Positions 60,841-64,000 of a DNA stretch of 64,000 nucleotides are shown piece after piece (positions within the stretch are counted from its first letter, which is position 1; each line of letters begins with the position of its first letter). The position numbers and the translations under genes are program-made. Origin of the DNA: Saccharomycodes ludwigii (lineage: Eukaryota; Ascomycota; Saccharomycetes; Saccharomycodales; Saccharomycodaceae); the NCBI RefSeq assembly GCF_020623625.1, contig NC_060204.1, forward strand, positions 908,501-972,500. Direction: 5' to 3'. A model generated the notes under the pieces. It saw nothing but the letters and a program-made list of their open reading frames with translations, ran no database searches and was not told where the DNA came from.

Positions 60841-62292
60841 ATGAGTAGCAACAACTTTCTAGAATTCTTTAAGCCATTCGAATCATATCTACCAGAGGTG
60901 ATTGCACCAACCAGAGCAGTCCCATATAATCAAAAATTAATGTGGACAGGTGTCACGTTATTGATTTTTTTGATCCTAAGTCAAATTCCACTATATGGTA
61001 TTGTCTCATCTGAAACTGCTGATCCTTTATATTGGCTACGTGCAATGTTAGCTAGTAACAGGGGTACCCTAATGGAATTAGGTGTCTCTCCAATTATTAC
61101 ATCTTCAATGATTTTCCAATTCTTACAAGGTACCCAGCTATTGACCATTAATAGAGAAAACAAGAGAGACAGAGAATTATTTGAAGTCGCTCAAAAGGTT
61201 TTTGCCATATTATTGACTTTAGGTCAAGCTGTTGTGGTTGTGTTAAGTGGTAACTATGGTAGACCAAGTGATTTAGGAATCGCCATCTCTTTATTGCTAA
61301 TTTTCCAATTGATTTTTGCCTCCTTTATCGTCTTATTATTAGATGAATTATTGACCAAAGGCTATGGTTTGGGTAGCGGTATTTCCTTATTTACTGCCAC
61401 TAATATTGCTGAACAAATTTTTTGGAGAGCTTTTGCTCCTACAACTGTCAGTACAGGCAGAGGAACTGAATTTGAAGGTGCTGTCATTGCCTTTTTCCAT
61501 TTATTATTTGTTAGAAAAGATAAAAAGAGAGCCTTAGTTGAAGCATTTTACAGACAAAATTTACCTAATATGTTCCAAGTTTTAAGTACCGTTGCCGTTT
61601 TCTTATTTGTCTTATATTTACAAGGTTTCCGCTATGAAATCCCTGTCAAGTCCACCAGAGTCAGAGGTCAAGTTGGTAGCTATCCAGTCAAATTATTTTA
61701 CACTTCAAATACCCCAATTATGTTACAATCAGCGTTAACCTCAAACATCTTTTTAATTTCTCAAATCTTATACAACAAATTTCCAACCAACCCAATTGTT
61801 AGATTACTAGGTGTTTGGGGTGTTCCAACATCTGGTGGTTCCTTTGGTAGCGGTAAAGCTGCATTGAGCGGTTTGGCTTACTATTTACAACCACCCTTCA
61901 GTGCCAAAGAAGCTTTAACAGATCCAATTAAATTTATGTTTTATGTTGCCTTTGTCTTGGGTTGTTGTGCCGTGTTTTCCAAAACATGGACTGAAATTAG
62001 TGGTACCAGTGCTAAAGATGTTGCTAAACAGTTTAAGGACCAAGGCATGGTTATCAGTGGTAAGAGAGATACTAGTGTGTACAAGACTTTAAAGGGTATT
62101 ATTCCAACCGCTGCAGCCTTTGGCGGTGCATGTATTGGTGCTCTAAGTGTCGGTAGTGATTTATTAGGAACTTTGGGTAGTGGTACCAGTATTTTAATGG
62201 CCACCACCACTATATACGGTTATTATGAGATTGCTGCCAAAGAGGGTGGATTTACCAAAAATTTGGTTTCTGGTATTTCTGAATTGATGTGA
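60841..62292 (+). CDS. SEC61: Protein translocation channel subunit Sec61
   Basis: The 483-residue protein has ten membrane helices and the SecY/Sec61alpha signatures. These are [29 protein letters not shown], the basic cytosolic loop [16 protein letters not shown], and the [23 protein letters not shown] block before helix 7. The plug segment after TM1 is also present. It forms the ER translocon pore with Sbh1 and Sss1. Length matches S. cerevisiae (480). It opens [23 protein letters not shown], the family N-terminus. The gene is YLR378C in S. cerevisiae, near FBP1. Confidence 0.98.
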   Translation: MSSNNFLEFFKPFESYLPEVIAPTRAVPYNQKLMWTGVTLLIFLILSQIPLYGIVSSETADPLYWLRAMLASNRGTLMELGVSPIITSSMIFQFLQGTQLLTINRENKRDRELFEVAQKVFAILLTLGQAVVVVLSGNYGRPSDLGIAISLLLIFQLIFASFIVLLLDELLTKGYGLGSGISLFTATNIAEQIFWRAFAPTTVSTGRGTEFEGAVIAFFHLLFVRKDKKRALVEAFYRQNLPNMFQVLSTVAVFLFVLYLQGFRYEIPVKSTRVRGQVGSYPVKLFYTSNTPIMLQSALTSNIFLISQILYNKFPTNPIVRLLGVWGVPTSGGSFGSGKAALSGLAYYLQPPFSAKEALTDPIKFMFYVAFVLGCCAVFSKTWTEISGTSAKDVAKQFKDQGMVISGKRDTSVYKTLKGIIPTAAAFGGACIGALSVGSDLLGTLGSGTSILMATTTIYGYYEIAAKEGGFTKNLVSGISELM

Positions 62293-62662
62293 AAAGTCTA
62301 AATATGTATTATATTATTCATTCCATATTTCATTTTTATTGTATCCTAATTAGTTATTGATATCTGCATCTGTAATTAATTACCAGTTAATCAAACTGTG
62401 GTCAATTAAAAATATATGTATCATACAAACTGTTCAGATTCAAAAATCTTTGTATTTTTGTACAACTTTGTTAAATCTATAATTTTTTTTTTTTTTTTTT
62501 TTTTTAATCACCTTGCGTCTTTATCAATATTATATCAATAATTATATATGTTACGTGTGTGTGTGTGTGTGTTAACAGATAAAACAAATACCCTGTTTTA
62601 GGGTTGCATATGGTAAACTTGTTTTGAAAATACCGAGTCACAGATTGTCCGGTTTCGGTATG

Positions 62663-62695
<33 letters not shown>

Positions 62696-62876
62696 CCCCA
62701 ATACTTTTAGAAAATATTCGAATAATCCGTCAAAAAAAAAAGGTGAAACTTAAAGCTTTTTAAGATTTAAAATCATAAACTTTATTAAAAAAAAAAAATA
62801 CATGTAAGAAACCCAATTCTGTCGTCTTCGAAGAATTATCAAACAAATTGCATATAACTACTTTTAACAATTTGAA
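62293..62876. promoter_or_regulatory. Intergenic between SEC61 and NAM2
   Basis: No gene is seen. It contains two T-runs (62480-62505 and 62666-62695), a GT-dinucleotide run (62555-62571) and A-rich sequence before NAM2. Confidence 0.5.
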
Positions 62877-64000
62877 ATGTTCAAAAGACCATTTATTGGC
62901 ATTAGTAGTCATGCCAATAAAAAACTTGGCAATTCAATTACTATTATTCCCACAAAAAGATATAGTACCACTACAAGTACACCCAATGAACCATCTTTAC
63001 CCGAATTATGTAATAAATGGGATGAAAAAGTTACGAATTTTGAAGTTAAATTATTGAAAAAAAAACAAGGAAATGATAACAAAGAAACCCCCAAAAAATA
63101 TATATTATCCATGTTTCCATATCCGTCAGGTATGTTACATATTGGACATTTAAGAGTTTACGCAATTAGCGATGCTTTGAACAGATTTTACAAACTTAAT
63201 GGATTTAATGTTATTCATCCAATGGGATGGGATGCCTTTGGTCTACCTGCTGAAAACGCAGCAATTGAAAGAAAAATTGATCCAAATACTTGGACTAAAT
63301 CAAATATCCTTAAAATGAAAGAGCAAATGAAATTAATGAAGGTTAATTTTGATTGGGATAGGGAAGTTACTACTTGTAATCCAGATTATTATAAATTCAC
63401 ACAATATATTTTTTTACAAATGTTTAAAAATGGATTAGCTTATCGTAAAGAGGCTGAAATTAATTGGGATCCGGTCGACAAGACTGTTTTGGCCAATGAG
63501 CAAGTTGATTCGCAAGGTAGGTCATGGAGATCGGGCGCTATTGTTGAAAAAAAATTATTAAAACAGTGGTTTTTAGGCATTACTCAATACGCCCATGATT
63601 TGCAAGCTGATTTAAAACTTTTAAAGAATTGGCCTTCAAATGTTAAAACTATGCAAAAAAATTGGATTGGTGAATCTACTGGCACCGAATTGAAATTTAA
63701 AGTTAACTTGGAAATAAATGATAATGTTCAAAAACTTGACGATTACATAACGGCATTTACCACGAGGGTTGATACTTTATTTAGTGTTCAATATTTGGCA
63801 TTGGCTTTGAATCATCCAATTGTCAAACATCTTGCTACGAAAGATCAAAAATTGGTTGAATTTATTAAAACTGCAGAAAAATTGGGCCCACAAAATGATT
63901 CAAAAATGGGTTACAAACTTAGAGGTCTAAATGTTTATCATCCATTGGTATCCAATAAAAAAATACCGGTATATGTAGCACCATATGTCATTGGTAGTTA
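62877..64000 (+). CDS. NAM2: Mitochondrial leucyl-tRNA synthetase Nam2 (partial)
   Basis: The gene runs off the right edge; 374 codons are visible from ATG at 62877. A Lys/Arg/Ser/Thr-rich mitochondrial presequence leads into the class I catalytic core: SMFPYPSGMLHIGHLR with HIGH at residues 88-91, then HPMGWDAFGLPAENAA and the zinc-free LeuRS signatures NWDPVDKTVLANEQV. The beginning of the CP1 editing domain (WIGESTGTELKF, TTRVDTLF) follows. The enzyme charges mitochondrial tRNA-Leu; in S. cerevisiae it also helps splice mitochondrial group I introns. Neighbour of SEC61 in this lineage, and close to it in S. cerevisiae (YLR382C). Confidence 0.96.
   Translation, partial: MFKRPFIGISSHANKKLGNSITIIPTKRYSTTTSTPNEPSLPELCNKWDEKVTNFEVKLLKKKQGNDNKETPKKYILSMFPYPSGMLHIGHLRVYAISDALNRFYKLNGFNVIHPMGWDAFGLPAENAAIERKIDPNTWTKSNILKMKEQMKLMKVNFDWDREVTTCNPDYYKFTQYIFLQMFKNGLAYRKEAEINWDPVDKTVLANEQVDSQGRSWRSGAIVEKKLLKQWFLGITQYAHDLQADLKLLKNWPSNVKTMQKNWIGESTGTELKFKVNLEINDNVQKLDDYITAFTTRVDTLFSVQYLALALNHPIVKHLATKDQKLVEFIKTAEKLGPQNDSKMGYKLRGLNVYHPLVSNKKIPVYVAPYVIGS

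Overview
This window is a chromosomal segment of an AT-rich budding yeast of the Saccharomycetaceae/Saccharomycodaceae type. The genes are compact and mostly intronless, and the tRNAs, C/D snoRNAs and proteins closely resemble those of Saccharomyces cerevisiae. Genes that S. cerevisiae keeps on two duplicated chromosomes are interleaved here on one, as expected for a lineage that never had the whole-genome duplication. Examples are YHL0xx with YKL0xx on the left and YLR37x/38x with YDL04x/05x on the right. A Saccharomycodes-like species is my best guess, by inference. Gene names come from recognising proteins and gene order by memory, not from a search.

Left block (1-14 kb): the mu-type adaptin APM2 (cut by the window edge), a pterin-carbinolamine dehydratase, NFU1 (mitochondrial Fe-S delivery), a PTM1-like seven-helix protein, SPC42 (spindle pole body core), OTU2 (deubiquitinase), YLF2 (Obg-like ATPase), a snR69-like snoRNA, tRNA-Asp, a URC4-like uracil-catabolism gene and RPS20. 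A gene-poor stretch (14-18 kb) follows, with Ty3-type LTR remains beside a second, identical tRNA-Asp in inverted orientation.

Middle block (18-32 kb): glyceraldehyde-3-phosphate dehydrogenase, tRNA-Glu, CLU1, SEC59 (dolichol kinase), a 1.4-kb array of seven C/D snoRNAs (snR78-77-76-75-74-73-72), BUD22 and ERG5. The array has rRNA guides that can be read directly and AGNN hairpins of the Rnt1 type between members. At 32.7-38.2 kb lies tRNA-Asn, followed by a nearly whole Ty3/Gypsy-type retrotransposon and an extra LTR inserted at the same target.

Right block (38-64 kb): ARC18 (with an unannotated tiny first exon and an intron), ROM2, ELO3, an STP3/STP4-type zinc-finger protein, KNH1/KRE9, LHP1 (La), tRNA-Gly, FBP1, SLC1, PSY3, PBP4, MCH1, SEC61 and NAM2 (cut by the window edge). 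The genes are ordinary housekeeping genes with no operon logic; several neighbours are divergent or convergent pairs.

I found no clearly undescribed gene system. The most informative signals are the seven-member snoRNA array, the repeated Ty3-type integration exactly 14 bp upstream of two tRNA genes with stacked LTRs, different tandem repeats in the upstream part of each LTR, the coincidence of gene-order breaks with tRNA/LTR sites, the hidden ARC18 intron, and an FBP1 N-terminus lacking the known proline degron and PKA site.
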